Shown: positions 24,982 to 33,624 of the stretch, piece by piece
Layout: each line of letters begins with the position of its first letter
Position numbering within the stretch: the first letter of the stretch is position 1
From: Microbacterium sp. Marseille-Q6648
GTDB taxonomy: Bacteria; Actinomycetota; Actinomycetes; Actinomycetales; Microbacteriaceae
DNA: 64,000 bases
Assembly: GCF_943181415.1 (NCBI RefSeq)
Contig: NZ_CALPBZ010000002.1
Coordinates: 62,001 to 126,000, forward strand
Direction of reading: 5' to 3'
Program-made: the position numbers and the translations under genes
The notes under the pieces: generated by a model
Database searches by the model: none
What the model saw: only the letters and a program-made list of their open reading frames with translations
Told to the model about the DNA's origin: nothing

Positions 24982-27612
24982 ATGACTGGGGCTCATCCGC
25001 CCGTGATCCGCACTCCCGACCAGCGGATCCGGGTGTTCGTCAGCTCGACCCTGCGCGAGCTGCAGGACGAGAGACGCGCAGCGCGCGCGGCGATCGAGCG
25101 GCTGCGCCTGGCCCCGGTCATGTTCGAGCTCGGCGCGAGGCCCCATCCGCCCCGCGAGCTGTACCGGTCCTATCTCGCCCAGAGCGACGTGTTCGTCGGC
25201 ATCTACGCCGCCAGCTACGGCTGGGTCGCGCCCGACGAAGCGGTGTCGGGCCTCGAAGACGAGTACAACCTCGCTCCCCGCGACATGCCCAAGCTCATCT
25301 ACATCAAGGCCGTCGACGCGCGCGACGAACGGCTCGAGGAGCTCATCGCGCGCATCCGCACCGACGACACCGCCGCCTACCTGCCGTTCCACGACGCCGA
25401 CCATCTCGAAGAGCAGGTGGCGGGGGATCTCGCCACCCTCCTGGCCGAGCGCTTCGACGAATCCAAGGTGACGCAGGATGCCGCAGCCGACCCCGCCGAG
25501 GCTGCGGCGCTGGCGACCCGACTGCCGACGCCGTACACGACCACCATCGGACGCGAGGGCGACATCGCCGCCCTCCGCGACCTGCTCGCCGCCGGAACCC
25601 ACCGTGTGATCAGCCTCATCGGGCCGGGCGGGATCGGCAAGAGCCGCCTCGCGATCGAGACCGCACTGGCGACGACGGACATCTTCCCCGACGGCACGTC
25701 GTTCGTGCCGCTGGAGGGCGTTCTCGAGGCGGGGCTCCTGCTTCCGACCATCGCGTACGGTCTCGGCATCCGCGACAACGGCGAAGCCGCGCTCGAGGAG
25801 CGCATATCGCGCGCCCTCGAAGGACGCCGGGTGCTGGTCGTGCTCGACAACTTCGAGCAGATCGTCGACGCCGCCCCGGTGCTGGTGCGCCTGTACGACG
25901 CCGCACCGACGGCCACCTTCCTCGTGACCAGCCGCATCGTGCTGCGCATCCGCGGGGAGCAGGTGTACGAGGTGCGCGGTCTCACCACGCCCGTCGACAA
26001 CCTGCCGGCGAGCGTCGACCCGGCGACGCGGTCGTCGGCGGTGGCCCTTTTCGTCGACCGTGCCCGCGCGGTCAAGCCCGGTTTCGAGGTGACGACCGAC
26101 AACGCCGGCGACGTGGCCGACATCTGCCGGCGACTGGAAGGGCTGCCCCTGGCGATCGAGCTCGCCGCGGCCAAGATGCGGGTGCTGACACCGCACGGCA
26201 TCGCCGAGCGTCTGCAGCGGAGCCTTCCGCTGCTGACGGCGGCCGTCCGCGACCTGCCCGAGCGGCACCGGACGATGCGGGCCACGATCGAGTGGAGCGT
26301 GGGCCTGCTGCCCGAGGTGCAGCGGTGCATGCTGCAGGACCTCGGGGTCTTCGCCACCCGGTTCACCCTCGAAGCGGTCGAGGCCATCGGCGCCGGCCGG
26401 CCGTGGGGCGGCGACGCCGTCGACACCCTCGCCGCCCTGGTGGACGGGTCGCTCGTGGCGCAGACCGACATCGAGGGGCGCGAGATCTACTCGCTGCTGG
26501 CGATCGTGCGCGAATACGCGATCGGCGCGCTCGAAGACAGCGGCGAGGCCGACCAGGTGCGCGCCGCGCACGCGGACTACTACGTCGGGCTCGTCGACGC
26601 CGTCGCCCCGGGGCTGCAGGGGCTCGGACAGGCCGAGGCGGTCGGCCGGCTCGGCCTGGAGCTGTCCAACCTGCGGGCCGCGGTGCGTCACCTCATCTAC
26701 ACCAACCGGCTGGACGACGCCGGCGCGTTCGCGTGGAGCCTGCTCATCTACTGGTGGATCTCGGGCTTCTTCGCCGAGGTGCGGCTGTGGATGCTGGAGC
26801 TGCTCGAGAAGCAGCAGCCGATCTCGCAGCACACCCGCGCCATCGCCTGGTTCTTCGTGCTGTGGGGCGAGATGTGGCAGCGACCGAGCGAGCAGGTGGT
26901 GGCCGGCCTCGGCGAGTGCATCCGGCTGTTCACCGAAGCAGGAGACGAGAACGCCGCCGCCATGGCGCTCGCGGCCCGCGCGACCGCGCGCGTGCAGCTG
27001 GCGGACATCGACGCCGGCAAGGCCGATGAGGAGCTGCGCGAGGCCGTCGAGAAGCTGCACGCCGCCGGCAACTCGTGGGCCGAGGCCATCACCGTGGTCT
27101 CGCTCGGCCGGCTCGCGTGGGTACGAGGCGACACCGCCGCCGCGCTCGAGCACTTCGACCGGGCGACCGCGGTGGCCTCGGCCAGCGGCGACCTGTTCAC
27201 GACATCGGTGGCCGGGAACATCCGCGCCCGGCTGAACTTCGTCCGCGGCGAGATCGACGCCGCGGAGCGGGAGTTCATCGAAACGCTGCTGCTGTCGATC
27301 CGCCTGCACTACGACGAGGGGGTCGCCTACGGGCTCGAAGGGGTGTGCGCGGTCGCTGCCGCCCGCGCGGACGCGTGGCGCGCAGCCGCGCTCGCCGTGG
27401 CGGCGGGCATGATCCGGCACCGCATCGGCGTCTTCGACGTCGAGGCGTTCACCGTCCACGTGCCCCACCTCGAGATCCTGCGCGCCCGGGATCCGCAGGC
27501 CGTGGCCGACGGCGAGCGGGCCGGAGCGCAGCTCAGCATGGCCGAGGCCGTCGAGCTGGCGCTGCCCGCGGACGCGTGGGCCGAGGTGGCCACTCGCATG
27601 CACCGCTGGTAG
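24982..27612 (+). CDS. STAND-type NTPase: DUF4062 + NB-ARC-like ATPase + TPR (copy 2)
   Basis: 876 residues. The domain order is that of copy 1: DUF4062 (RIRVFVSSTLRELQDERRAA, SDVFVGIYAASYGW), Walker A GPGGIGKSRL (about 213-222), Walker B VLVVLDNFEQI, GLPLAIELAAA, then TPR-like helices to the end. The first 80 residues are nearly identical to copy 1 even at DNA level, while the TPR half is much more divergent, as expected if the copies sense different ligands. CAGGAT (24970-24975) lies six bases before the ATG, so it may also have its own leaderless promoter. It ends 15 bases from the convergent pxpBC gene with no visible hairpin. Confidence 0.85.
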   Translation: MTGAHPPVIRTPDQRIRVFVSSTLRELQDERRAARAAIERLRLAPVMFELGARPHPPRELYRSYLAQSDVFVGIYAASYGWVAPDEAVSGLEDEYNLAPRDMPKLIYIKAVDARDERLEELIARIRTDDTAAYLPFHDADHLEEQVAGDLATLLAERFDESKVTQDAAADPAEAAALATRLPTPYTTTIGREGDIAALRDLLAAGTHRVISLIGPGGIGKSRLAIETALATTDIFPDGTSFVPLEGVLEAGLLLPTIAYGLGIRDNGEAALEERISRALEGRRVLVVLDNFEQIVDAAPVLVRLYDAAPTATFLVTSRIVLRIRGEQVYEVRGLTTPVDNLPASVDPATRSSAVALFVDRARAVKPGFEVTTDNAGDVADICRRLEGLPLAIELAAAKMRVLTPHGIAERLQRSLPLLTAAVRDLPERHRTMRATIEWSVGLLPEVQRCMLQDLGVFATRFTLEAVEAIGAGRPWGGDAVDTLAALVDGSLVAQTDIEGREIYSLLAIVREYAIGALEDSGEADQVRAAHADYYVGLVDAVAPGLQGLGQAEAVGRLGLELSNLRAAVRHLIYTNRLDDAGAFAWSLLIYWWISGFFAEVRLWMLELLEKQQPISQHTRAIAWFFVLWGEMWQRPSEQVVAGLGECIRLFTEAGDENAAAMALAARATARVQLADIDAGKADEELREAVEKLHAAGNSWAEAITVVSLGRLAWVRGDTAAALEHFDRATAVASASGDLFTTSVAGNIRARLNFVRGEIDAAEREFIETLLLSIRLHYDEGVAYGLEGVCAVAAARADAWRAAALAVAAGMIRHRIGVFDVEAFTVHVPHLEILRARDPQAVADGERAGAQLSMAEAVELALPADAWAEVATRMHRW

Positions 27613-27627
27613 ACGGCCTGGCGCAGC

Positions 27628-29193
27628 TCACACCGCCGGTCGCGCGTGGCGGAAGCGCACGCGCGTGCCCGGTCGCGCCTGCGCGAGCACGTCGAGCGAG
27701 GCCTCGATCGCCACGGCGATGACCGGGTACCCGCCCGTGACCGGTCCGTCGGCCATCAGCACCGTCGGTCGGCCGGTCGGCGGCACCTGCAGCGCACCGG
27801 GCACCATGCCTTCGCTGGGCAGCTCTCCCGTGCGCACGCGCGCAAGTTCGGGGCCGTCCAGCCGGATGCCGACACGATCGGCTTTGCTCGACACGGTCCA
27901 CACCGCCTCGAACAGCTGCTCGAGAGCGGATGCCGCGAACCAGTCGGCGCGCGGGCCGGGTGCCACCTCGAGCTCGACCTCGTCATCGGCGGGAGCGCTC
28001 CACGGCGCGATGTCGCCGGGAGGGATCGGACCCGTCGCCGCATCGCCCGAGAGGACGACATCGCCGGGACGCAACGGCGCCGGGCCGAGCCCGGCGAGGA
28101 GGTCGGTGGCTCGCGAGCCCAGCGCGGTCGTGCCGCCGAGGCCGCCGCGCACGGCGATGTAGGCGCGGGCGCCGTGCTCGAACCATCCGAGGTCCAGCTC
28201 TTCGCCGGCCGGCCACGGGTGCGCGACGTAGGGGTCGATCTCGACTCCGGCGAGCCGCACCGGTCCCCATGCGCCCGTCACGGCGAACCAGATGTCCGGC
28301 GCCGCTCCGACGGCCGGAGCGGCGACCGCGCGGAAGCCTCCCATCGTCACCTCCACCGCCGTCGCGTCCTCGGCGTTGCCCACGAGGCGGTTGGCGGTGC
28401 GAAGCGCGCGGCGGTCGAGGCCTCCTGATCTGGCGACACCGAGGGACGCCGCGCCCGGGCGGCCGAGATCCTGCAGCGTCGCCAGCAGCCCGGGCTCCAC
28501 CACCCGGAGCGCCGGAGCGCCGCTCGACGGGTGCGGGCCCGGCGCTGCCGTGACCGCGGTCGACGCGCGGTCGACGGGTCGGAATCGCACGCGCGATCCG
28601 GGCTCGAGAAGCGCCGGCGAGGCGGCATCCGCATCGAACAGCCGGGCGGCGGTGGTGCCGATGAGACGCCACCCGCCGGGCGTCTCGCGGGGATAGGCGC
28701 CGCTGAAGCCCGCCGCGAGGCCCACCGCTCCCGCGGGAACCCTCGTTCTCGGGGTGTCCAGGCGCGGGACGTCGAAAGGCCAGTCGGCGCTCACGAGGTA
28801 CCCGAATCCCGGCGCGAAGCCGGTGAAGGCGACGGTCCAGGCGGCGCTCGCGTGGCGGCGCACCAGCTCGTCGGGGCTGACACCGAGGAGCCGGGCGGTG
28901 TCGCCGAGGTCGTCGCCGTCGTACGCCACGTCGAGCTCGAAGGCGCGCGGGGCGGACGGGATCGCGCCCGTCTCGCCGGCCGCGCTCGCGCGGATCCACG
29001 AACGCGCGGCCGACAACGGCAGCCGGGCAGGGTCGAGGGTGACCAGCACGGTGCGGGCTGCCGGCACGAGGTCCTCGACGCCGTCGGGACGGGTCGCCGA
29101 CAGAGCGGCGTGCAGGCCGAGCACCTCCTCCAGCGTGTCGACCTCGGCGAGGACCGCGCGCTCCCCCATCGGCAGCAGCCGCGGCTCTACCAC
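27628..29193 (-). CDS. 5-oxoprolinase subunits B and C, fused (KipI-KipA type)
   Basis: 521 residues. The N-terminal third is the PxpB/KipI domain (MGERAVLAEV, AFTGFAPGFGYL, TPRTRVPAGAVGLA). From about residue 230 it is the PxpC/KipA domain (VVEPGLLATLQDLGRPG, RSGGLDRRALRTANRLVGN, ending with MADGPVTGGYPVIAV). With PxpA it forms the ATP-dependent enzyme that opens 5-oxoproline to glutamate in the cytoplasm. The start is GTG 29193, seven bases inside the end of pxpA and eight bases after GGAGGTG; a longer in-frame start would overlap pxpA by about 97 bases. B-C fusions are common. Convergent with the STAND genes. Confidence 0.92.
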   Translation of the reverse strand: MVEPRLLPMGERAVLAEVDTLEEVLGLHAALSATRPDGVEDLVPAARTVLVTLDPARLPLSAARSWIRASAAGETGAIPSAPRAFELDVAYDGDDLGDTARLLGVSPDELVRRHASAAWTVAFTGFAPGFGYLVSADWPFDVPRLDTPRTRVPAGAVGLAAGFSGAYPRETPGGWRLIGTTAARLFDADAASPALLEPGSRVRFRPVDRASTAVTAAPGPHPSSGAPALRVVEPGLLATLQDLGRPGAASLGVARSGGLDRRALRTANRLVGNAEDATAVEVTMGGFRAVAAPAVGAAPDIWFAVTGAWGPVRLAGVEIDPYVAHPWPAGEELDLGWFEHGARAYIAVRGGLGGTTALGSRATDLLAGLGPAPLRPGDVVLSGDAATGPIPPGDIAPWSAPADDEVELEVAPGPRADWFAASALEQLFEAVWTVSSKADRVGIRLDGPELARVRTGELPSEGMVPGALQVPPTGRPTVLMADGPVTGGYPVIAVAIEASLDVLAQARPGTRVRFRHARPAV

Positions 29194-29942
29194 GGTGCCC
29201 GCACCTCCACCCCGGCCTCGGTGAGTGCGCGACGCACCGCCCGCGCCATCGCGACCGCCGCAGGGGTGTCGCCGTGGACGCACAGCGAGGCCGCGTCCGC
29301 GGTGAGGATCGCACCGTTCACCGCGACGACCTCTCGCTCACGGGCCAGCCGCACGGCGCGGGCGGCGACCACGTCCGGGTGGTGGAGGAGGTCCCCCGGC
29401 TGGCCGCGCGGGACCAGCGTTCCGTCAGGCAGGTAGCCGCGATCGAGGAACGCCTCGTGGACGAACGGCAGCCCGCGGTCGGCGGCCGCGGCGGCGATCG
29501 CACCGCCGAGGCCCAGGACGGGCACGGCGCGTCCGACGGCATCCGCGAGCGCGGCGACGGCATCGGCGACGACGAGCGCCTGCTCGCGGTCGGCGACGAT
29601 CCGGTTGTACAGCGCGCCGTGGGGCTTGACGTACCGGATGTCGGCTCCCGCCGTCCGCAGCCGCTCGAGCTGCTCATCCAGCGTCGCCCGCAGCGCGTCG
29701 GCCGGAAGCGACATCGCGGTGCGGCCGAAGCCTACGGGATCCGGATACGACGGATGCGCGCCGATCGACACTCCGAATCGGGAGGCCCGGCCGATCGCCG
29801 CGGCGACGGAGGCGGCATCCCCCGCGTGCCCGCCGCAGGCGATGCTGGCGCTCGAGATGACCGCGAACATGGCCTCGTCGTCGGCGGTGGGCAGCCCGTC
29901 GACGGTCTCGCCGAGGTCGGCGTTCAGATCGATGACGGCCAC
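29187..29942 (-). CDS. pxpA: 5-oxoprolinase subunit A (LamB/YcsF family)
   Basis: 251 residues, normal length. Family signatures are DLNADLGE (5-12), SIACGGHAGD, IGAHPSYPD and VKPHGALYN, and the C-terminal VCVHGDTPAAV. It works with the fused PxpBC encoded immediately downstream (7-base overlap) to hydrolyse 5-oxoproline. The start is GTG 29942. GGAGG is too close to it to act as a ribosome site, but TACCGT (29954-29949) lies six bases upstream, so the mRNA is probably leaderless. It is divergent from the spermidine-synthase-like gene, with 60 bases between the two starts. Confidence 0.95.
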   Translation of the reverse strand: MAVIDLNADLGETVDGLPTADDEAMFAVISSASIACGGHAGDAASVAAAIGRASRFGVSIGAHPSYPDPVGFGRTAMSLPADALRATLDEQLERLRTAGADIRYVKPHGALYNRIVADREQALVVADAVAALADAVGRAVPVLGLGGAIAAAAADRGLPFVHEAFLDRGYLPDGTLVPRGQPGDLLHHPDVVAARAVRLAREREVVAVNGAILTADAASLCVHGDTPAAVAMARAVRRALTEAGVEVRAPW

Positions 29943-30002
29943 GCCTCCACGGTAGCCCCGCTCGCCGAGGTGTCACGAGGGCCACCGGTCTATCGTGGGT
30001 GC

Positions 30003-30866
30003 GTGGCGCGCACGAGGAGAGACGACGAAGCGCCCTCGGCGCGACTCTCGGACGGCACCATCGCCCGCGTCATCCCGTCCGCGTACGCGGGCGGGTGGGA
30101 GCTGGACGTCGACGGCACGCCGCAGTCCCACGTCGACCTCGACGACCCGACCCACCTGCACTTCGAGTACATCGCCCGCATGGGGGCGGTCATCGACCAG
30201 CTGCGGATGCCGGGGCAGCCGCTGACCGCGGTGCACCTGGGCGCGGGGGCGCTCACCCTGCCGCGCTACGTCGAGGCGACCCGGCCGGGTTCGCGCCAGC
30301 AGGTGGTCGAGATCGAGCCGGCCCTCATCGAGCTCGTCCGCGCGCACCTCCCGCTGCCTCGCGGAGCGTCCATCCGCACGCGGATCGGCGACGCGCGCGA
30401 GACGCTCGGCCGCTTTCCTGCCGGTCTCGTCGGCCATGTCGACCTTCTGGTGTCGGACGTCTACTCCGGCGCGCAGACACCCGCACACCTCACGACCGTG
30501 GAGTTCTACCGCGCCGCCGCCGCACTCCTCGCGCCGGACGGGGTGCTGCTGGTGAACGTGGCCGACGGCGCGGGCCTGGCCTTCGCCCGACGGCAGGTCG
30601 CGACGGTGCGCGCCGTCCTCGAGCACGTGATCGTCCTCGCCGAGGTGCAGACGCTGAAGGGGCGGCGATTCGGCAATCTGGTGATCGTCGGGTCGGCGGC
30701 CGCGTTGCCGACCGCGTGGCTCCCCCGCCTCATGGCCGCGGGACCGCATCCGGCCAAGGTGGCCCAGGGAGCTGAGCTGGACGACTTCGTGCGGGGTGCG
30801 CGCCTGGTGACCGACGCCGACGCGACGGCGTCGCCGAAGCCGTCGGCGTCGGTCTTCGACCGCTGA
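30003..30866 (+). CDS. Spermidine synthase-like SAM-dependent methyltransferase-fold protein
   Basis: 287 residues. A Rossmann-type nucleotide site is visible: VHLGAGALTLPRY (about 80-92), VVEIEP (about 101-106), GDARE and DLLVSDVYSG, which matches the active-site strand of spermidine synthases. There is no fused membrane domain and no SpeD partner nearby, so it is unclear whether it makes a polyamine or another aminopropyl or methyl product. The start is GTG 30003. TATCGT at 29991-29996 lies six bases upstream and no ribosome site is seen, so it is probably leaderless. A hairpin follows directly after the stop. Confidence 0.8.
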   Translation: MARTRRDDEAPSARLSDGTIARVIPSAYAGGWELDVDGTPQSHVDLDDPTHLHFEYIARMGAVIDQLRMPGQPLTAVHLGAGALTLPRYVEATRPGSRQQVVEIEPALIELVRAHLPLPRGASIRTRIGDARETLGRFPAGLVGHVDLLVSDVYSGAQTPAHLTTVEFYRAAAALLAPDGVLLVNVADGAGLAFARRQVATVRAVLEHVIVLAEVQTLKGRRFGNLVIVGSAAALPTAWLPRLMAAGPHPAKVAQGAELDDFVRGARLVTDADATASPKPSASVFDR

Positions 30867-30896
30867 CGATCCCGACCGGCGAGCCGCGCCGGATCG
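30867..30896 (+). terminator. Hairpin after the spermidine synthase-like gene
   Basis: CCGGCG (30876-30881) pairs with CGCCGG (30887-30892) over a five-base loop, extended by CGAT (30867-30870) with ATCG (30893-30896) across a five-base bulge. It starts at the base after the stop codon. Confidence 0.5.
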
Positions 30897-30952
30897 GGCG
30901 CGGGGCCGTTGCACACTGGAACGCGAGGCGGCCGCGCGCGGCGAAGGGAGAC

Positions 30953-31483
30953 ATGGTGAGCTACATCCTCGGGTACGACCCCGACACGCTGCGCGAGAAG
31001 GTCGATCCGCGACGCTGCCAGGAGCGGCTCGACGAGATCGGACCGCAGCGGAGCCTTCCCGCCCTGCTCGAGCGCGTATGGCTGCTGAAGGTCCTCGACC
31101 GTCTCGACGAGTCCCTCGTCCTGTCGGAGCAGTCCGTCCGCGTCGCGCGTATGGCGGGCACCCGCAAGGACCTCCTCCGCGCCCGCATCCTGCACGCATC
31201 GGTCATGCACTGGCGCGGCGCGTACGCCGCCGCCGAGCAGGAGCTCGCGACGTGCGCCGCCGAGGCGGAGGGCCAGGGCTGGTCGGCGATCGCCGCGTTC
31301 GCGTACCAGCATCGCGGCAAGTGCTTCTACTCCGCCGGCGACTACGACCTCGCCCGCGCGGACTTCAAGCGCGCCCTGTTCCTGCGGCAGGATGCCGGAG
31401 CGTCGGACGCCGAGCTGCAGGCGACCCTCATGGCCGTCGACGCCGCGGACCGGCGCCGGGTCGACGCCTCCGTCGCCAGCTGA
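30953..31483 (+). CDS. TPR-like helical protein, hypothetical
   Basis: 176 residues, soluble. The sequence reads as helical hairpins with TPR spacing (LLKVLDRLDESLVLSEQSV, RGAYAAAEQELATCAAEAEG, AGDYDLARADFKRALFLRQ). AGGGAG precedes the start region; the ATG at 30953 is very close to it, so the GTG at 30956 (giving MSYILGYDPD) is a serious alternative. TPR proteins mediate protein contacts. No partner is obvious, although the next gene, 30 bases on, is a SprT-like protease with its own apparent promoter. Confidence 0.75.
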   Translation: MVSYILGYDPDTLREKVDPRRCQERLDEIGPQRSLPALLERVWLLKVLDRLDESLVLSEQSVRVARMAGTRKDLLRARILHASVMHWRGAYAAAEQELATCAAEAEGQGWSAIAAFAYQHRGKCFYSAGDYDLARADFKRALFLRQDAGASDAELQATLMAVDAADRRRVDASVAS

Positions 31484-31513
31484 GTGTCGTAGGTACGTTC
31501 TACTCTTCCGGAC

Positions 31514-32002
31514 ATGTCGGAACTGCGTGACGTCCGCCGCTGGGCGGAAGCTCTCCTCACCCTCCACCTCGACGCGTCGTGGACCTTCGGGTTCGACAAC
31601 GCCAAGCGCCGTGCCGGACTGTGCGACTACCAGCGCAAGCGGATAAGCGTCTCGCGCTACCTCGCGGCCCGCTACGACGACGACACGAATCACCAGACGC
31701 TCCTGCACGAAGTGGCGCACGCCCTCGCCGGCGCCGCCGCCGGCCATGGTCCGCAGTGGAAGGCCCAGGCCCGCGAGCTCGGGTACGTCGGCGGCACCAC
31801 CCACAACGGCGAGACCGCGACCGAACTCGCGCCCTGGATCGGGGTGTGCCCGTCCGGACACGTGGCCTACCGCCACCGCAAGGTGTCGCGGGCGACGTCG
31901 TGCGCGAAGTGCGCGCCGCGCTTCGACGAGCGGTTCCTGTTCGCATGGACCCGTCGCGAGATCACCCCCGCCACACGTCTGGCGGCGCTGACACCCCGCT
32001 GA
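31514..32002 (+). CDS. SprT-like zinc metalloprotease domain protein
   Basis: 162 residues. The metalloprotease motif HEVAH lies at 65-69, followed by an Ala-rich stretch and GHGPQWKAQARELGY, as in SprT/Spartan domains. A CPSGH...SCAKC zinc ribbon lies near 117-137. Eukaryotic Spartan cuts DNA-protein crosslinks; the role of bacterial SprT-like proteins is less certain, so substrate is left open. TACTCT at 31501-31506 lies seven bases before the ATG without a ribosome site, pointing to a leaderless transcript. Confidence 0.85.
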   Translation: MSELRDVRRWAEALLTLHLDASWTFGFDNAKRRAGLCDYQRKRISVSRYLAARYDDDTNHQTLLHEVAHALAGAAAGHGPQWKAQARELGYVGGTTHNGETATELAPWIGVCPSGHVAYRHRKVSRATSCAKCAPRFDERFLFAWTRREITPATRLAALTPR

Positions 32003-32386
32003 GTCGCGGGTGCGCGCCGGTTCCGCGTCGCGGCGCCGCCCTCCAGGACTGCGCGACCCGCAGCGCAATCCCGCGGGGCGCTGAGGTGCAGCATCCTCCC
32101 CGCGGGGCGCTGAGATGCAGCATCCGGCCCTCGAGGCGCGGAGATGCAGCATCCTCCCCCCGGGGCGCTGACGTGCAGAGGCGCAGAGGCGCAGCATCCT
32201 CCCCTCGTCGCGACGACGACAGGCGGATGCCGCGAGCGGAGGTCCCTCGCGCGAGTTCCGGTCCTCCCTGGGCGACATCACCTCCGCCGACCGCGACGAG
32301 CGGAGGGCGAGCGGCGGGTGGGCGGCGGGCGGGGGGGGGGGCGCCATCGGACACCACGCTCCCCCGGGCCACCTGCACGCGTGGGG
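32003..32386. other. 384-bp intergenic region between convergent genes
   Basis: No convincing gene lies here; short open frames on both strands are Pro/Arg-rich and lack ribosome sites. It holds the 29-bp repeat array (32083-32212) and a run of 11 G (32331-32341). Both flanking genes point into it, so the left part may also hold terminators. Confidence 0.7.
32083..32212. repeat. Degenerate 29-bp tandem repeat with internal dyad
   Basis: Three head-to-tail 29-base units lie at 32083-32111, 32112-32140 and 32141-32169. Each begins GAGRTGCAGCATCC and the first and third end CGGGGCGCT. A rearranged fourth partial copy runs to about 32212. In units 2 and 3 the core GATGC-A-GCATC is a perfect dyad; in unit 1 one base differs. 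No spacers separate the units, so it is not a CRISPR array. Confidence 0.8.
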
Positions 32387-33046
32387 TCAGCGGGCGGTGA
32401 AGACACCGTCCTCGAGGACGGGAACGACACCGACGGCGTCGACCTCTGCGGCCGCGAGGACCTCGTCGCGGCGTCCGGCGGCGATGAGCTCCTGGCCGGA
32501 ACCGCTCGCGGTGACCAGGTGCCGCACCGCCCTGCCGAGCCCGCGGTACGACTCGCACGCGGCCGCGGCCTCGGGTGAGGTGTGGTCGATGCCGAGGTCG
32601 GTGAGCGCGGCGACGATCGCGCCGGCGCCCAGCAGATCCTCCACCGCGAAGCGCAGGTCGGCGTCGGGGTCGCGCGAGACCCGTTCGCCCGCGGCGATGA
32701 CCGCGACGCTGGTGCGCTCGCCCCGCCGTCGCTGTTCGGCGAGCACCTCCGCAGCGACCGCGGCCGCGTTCCGCAGGCACCCGAGCAGCACCCGCGCCCC
32801 GGCCGCAGCGGCCGCCTCGGCGACGGCGGCGCCGTTGATCGAAACAGCGTGCGCGGCGGCGTCCAGAGCGACCCGGTCGCCCCGCGCGACGGCGTCGGTG
32901 ACGGACGTCGAGAAGCGCAGCACGTCGACCACGACGACGAGGTCGCTCGGAGCCAGACGCGCGAGTCCCGACGCGCCCCACTCGAGGCGAACCTGGTAGC
33001 GGTGCTGATCGAACGGCGTCAGTTCCGTAGGGGTGGCGGACAGCAT
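32387..33046 (-). CDS. 2-phosphosulfolactate phosphatase family protein (ComB-like)
   Basis: 219 residues. ComB family features are visible: VVVVDVLRFSTSVTDAVARG (about 36-55), GCLRNAAAVA, AAGERVS and FAVEDLLGAGAIV. ComB dephosphorylates 2-phosphosulfolactate in coenzyme M synthesis in archaea. Many bacteria carry the family without the rest of that pathway, and no ComA or ComC lies here, so the true substrate is uncertain. TAGGCT (33058-33053) lies six bases before the ATG, a leaderless arrangement. It is divergent from the START-like gene and convergent with SprT. Confidence 0.85.
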   Translation of the reverse strand: MLSATPTELTPFDQHRYQVRLEWGASGLARLAPSDLVVVVDVLRFSTSVTDAVARGDRVALDAAAHAVSINGAAVAEAAAAAGARVLLGCLRNAAAVAAEVLAEQRRRGERTSVAVIAAGERVSRDPDADLRFAVEDLLGAGAIVAALTDLGIDHTSPEAAAACESYRGLGRAVRHLVTASGSGQELIAAGRRDEVLAAAEVDAVGVVPVLEDGVFTAR

Positions 33047-33093
33047 CCGTCAAGCCTAGAACCGCGCTTCGCGCTCGGTGCGACACTGTGAGC

Positions 33094-33624
33094 ATGCGCA
33101 TCATGCTGAAGTTCGTGATCGACTGCGACGCCGACGCGGCGTGGCGTGCCCTGCACTCCCCCCGCGCGGTCGCGGAGCTCTACGGGCCGCTGCTACAGAT
33201 GGACCCGCTGGCGGCGGAGGGCCTGCCGACGTCACTGGAGTCCGGCGCGGACGTCCCCGTCCAGCTCTCCATCGCCGGGGCCCTGCCGGTCGGCCGCCAG
33301 CTCATCCACGTGAGCGAGCGGCGGGTCGAGGAGGCGGACGGCGACGTGCGGATCCTCCGCGACTCCGGCATCCCTCTCACCGGCCCGCTCGCGGCCCTCG
33401 ACGTGTGGGATCACCAGATGGCCGTCTCGCCGGCCCCCGGCGACCCCACCCGCACGCTCTGGCGCGACCGCCTCGTGATCGGCGGCGCCGCCGCCCCCCC
33501 TGTGGCCCGGGCTGTGGGCGACCTGGCAGTGGCGGGGCGCCCGCATCCGCGCCCTGGCGCCGTCCTGGGCGCACGACCCCGCCCCGCCCCCGAACCCGAC
33601 CCGAATCCGCGAAAGTACATCTGA
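33094..33624 (+). CDS. START/SRPBCC-like protein, C-terminus possibly frameshifted
   Basis: 176 residues from ATG 33094 (GTG 33088 is the alternative). The first 130 residues resemble a START/SRPBCC lipid- or ligand-binding fold (MLKFVIDCDADAAWRALHSP, then LWRDRLVIGG). After a run of seven C (33494-33500) the reading frame turns into low-complexity Pro/Arg sequence ending RKYI. If one C is dropped, the continuation is LWPGLWATWQWRGARIRA, which looks like genuine protein, although that frame has no nearby stop. So an indel, or two, is suspected. The stop codon lies in one arm of a long inverted repeat. Confidence 0.55.
   Translation: MRIMLKFVIDCDADAAWRALHSPRAVAELYGPLLQMDPLAAEGLPTSLESGADVPVQLSIAGALPVGRQLIHVSERRVEEADGDVRILRDSGIPLTGPLAALDVWDHQMAVSPAPGDPTRTLWRDRLVIGGAAAPPVARAVGDLAVAGRPHPRPGAVLGARPRPAPEPDPNPRKYI

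Noticed and set aside
22318-27612. LuxR/SARP-type transcriptional activators
   Set aside because: The NTPase part resembles that of AfsR-type regulators, but no helix-turn-helix is present at either end; the N-terminus is DUF4062.
32083-32212. CRISPR array
   Set aside because: The 29-base units are directly adjacent with no spacers, and no cas genes are near.
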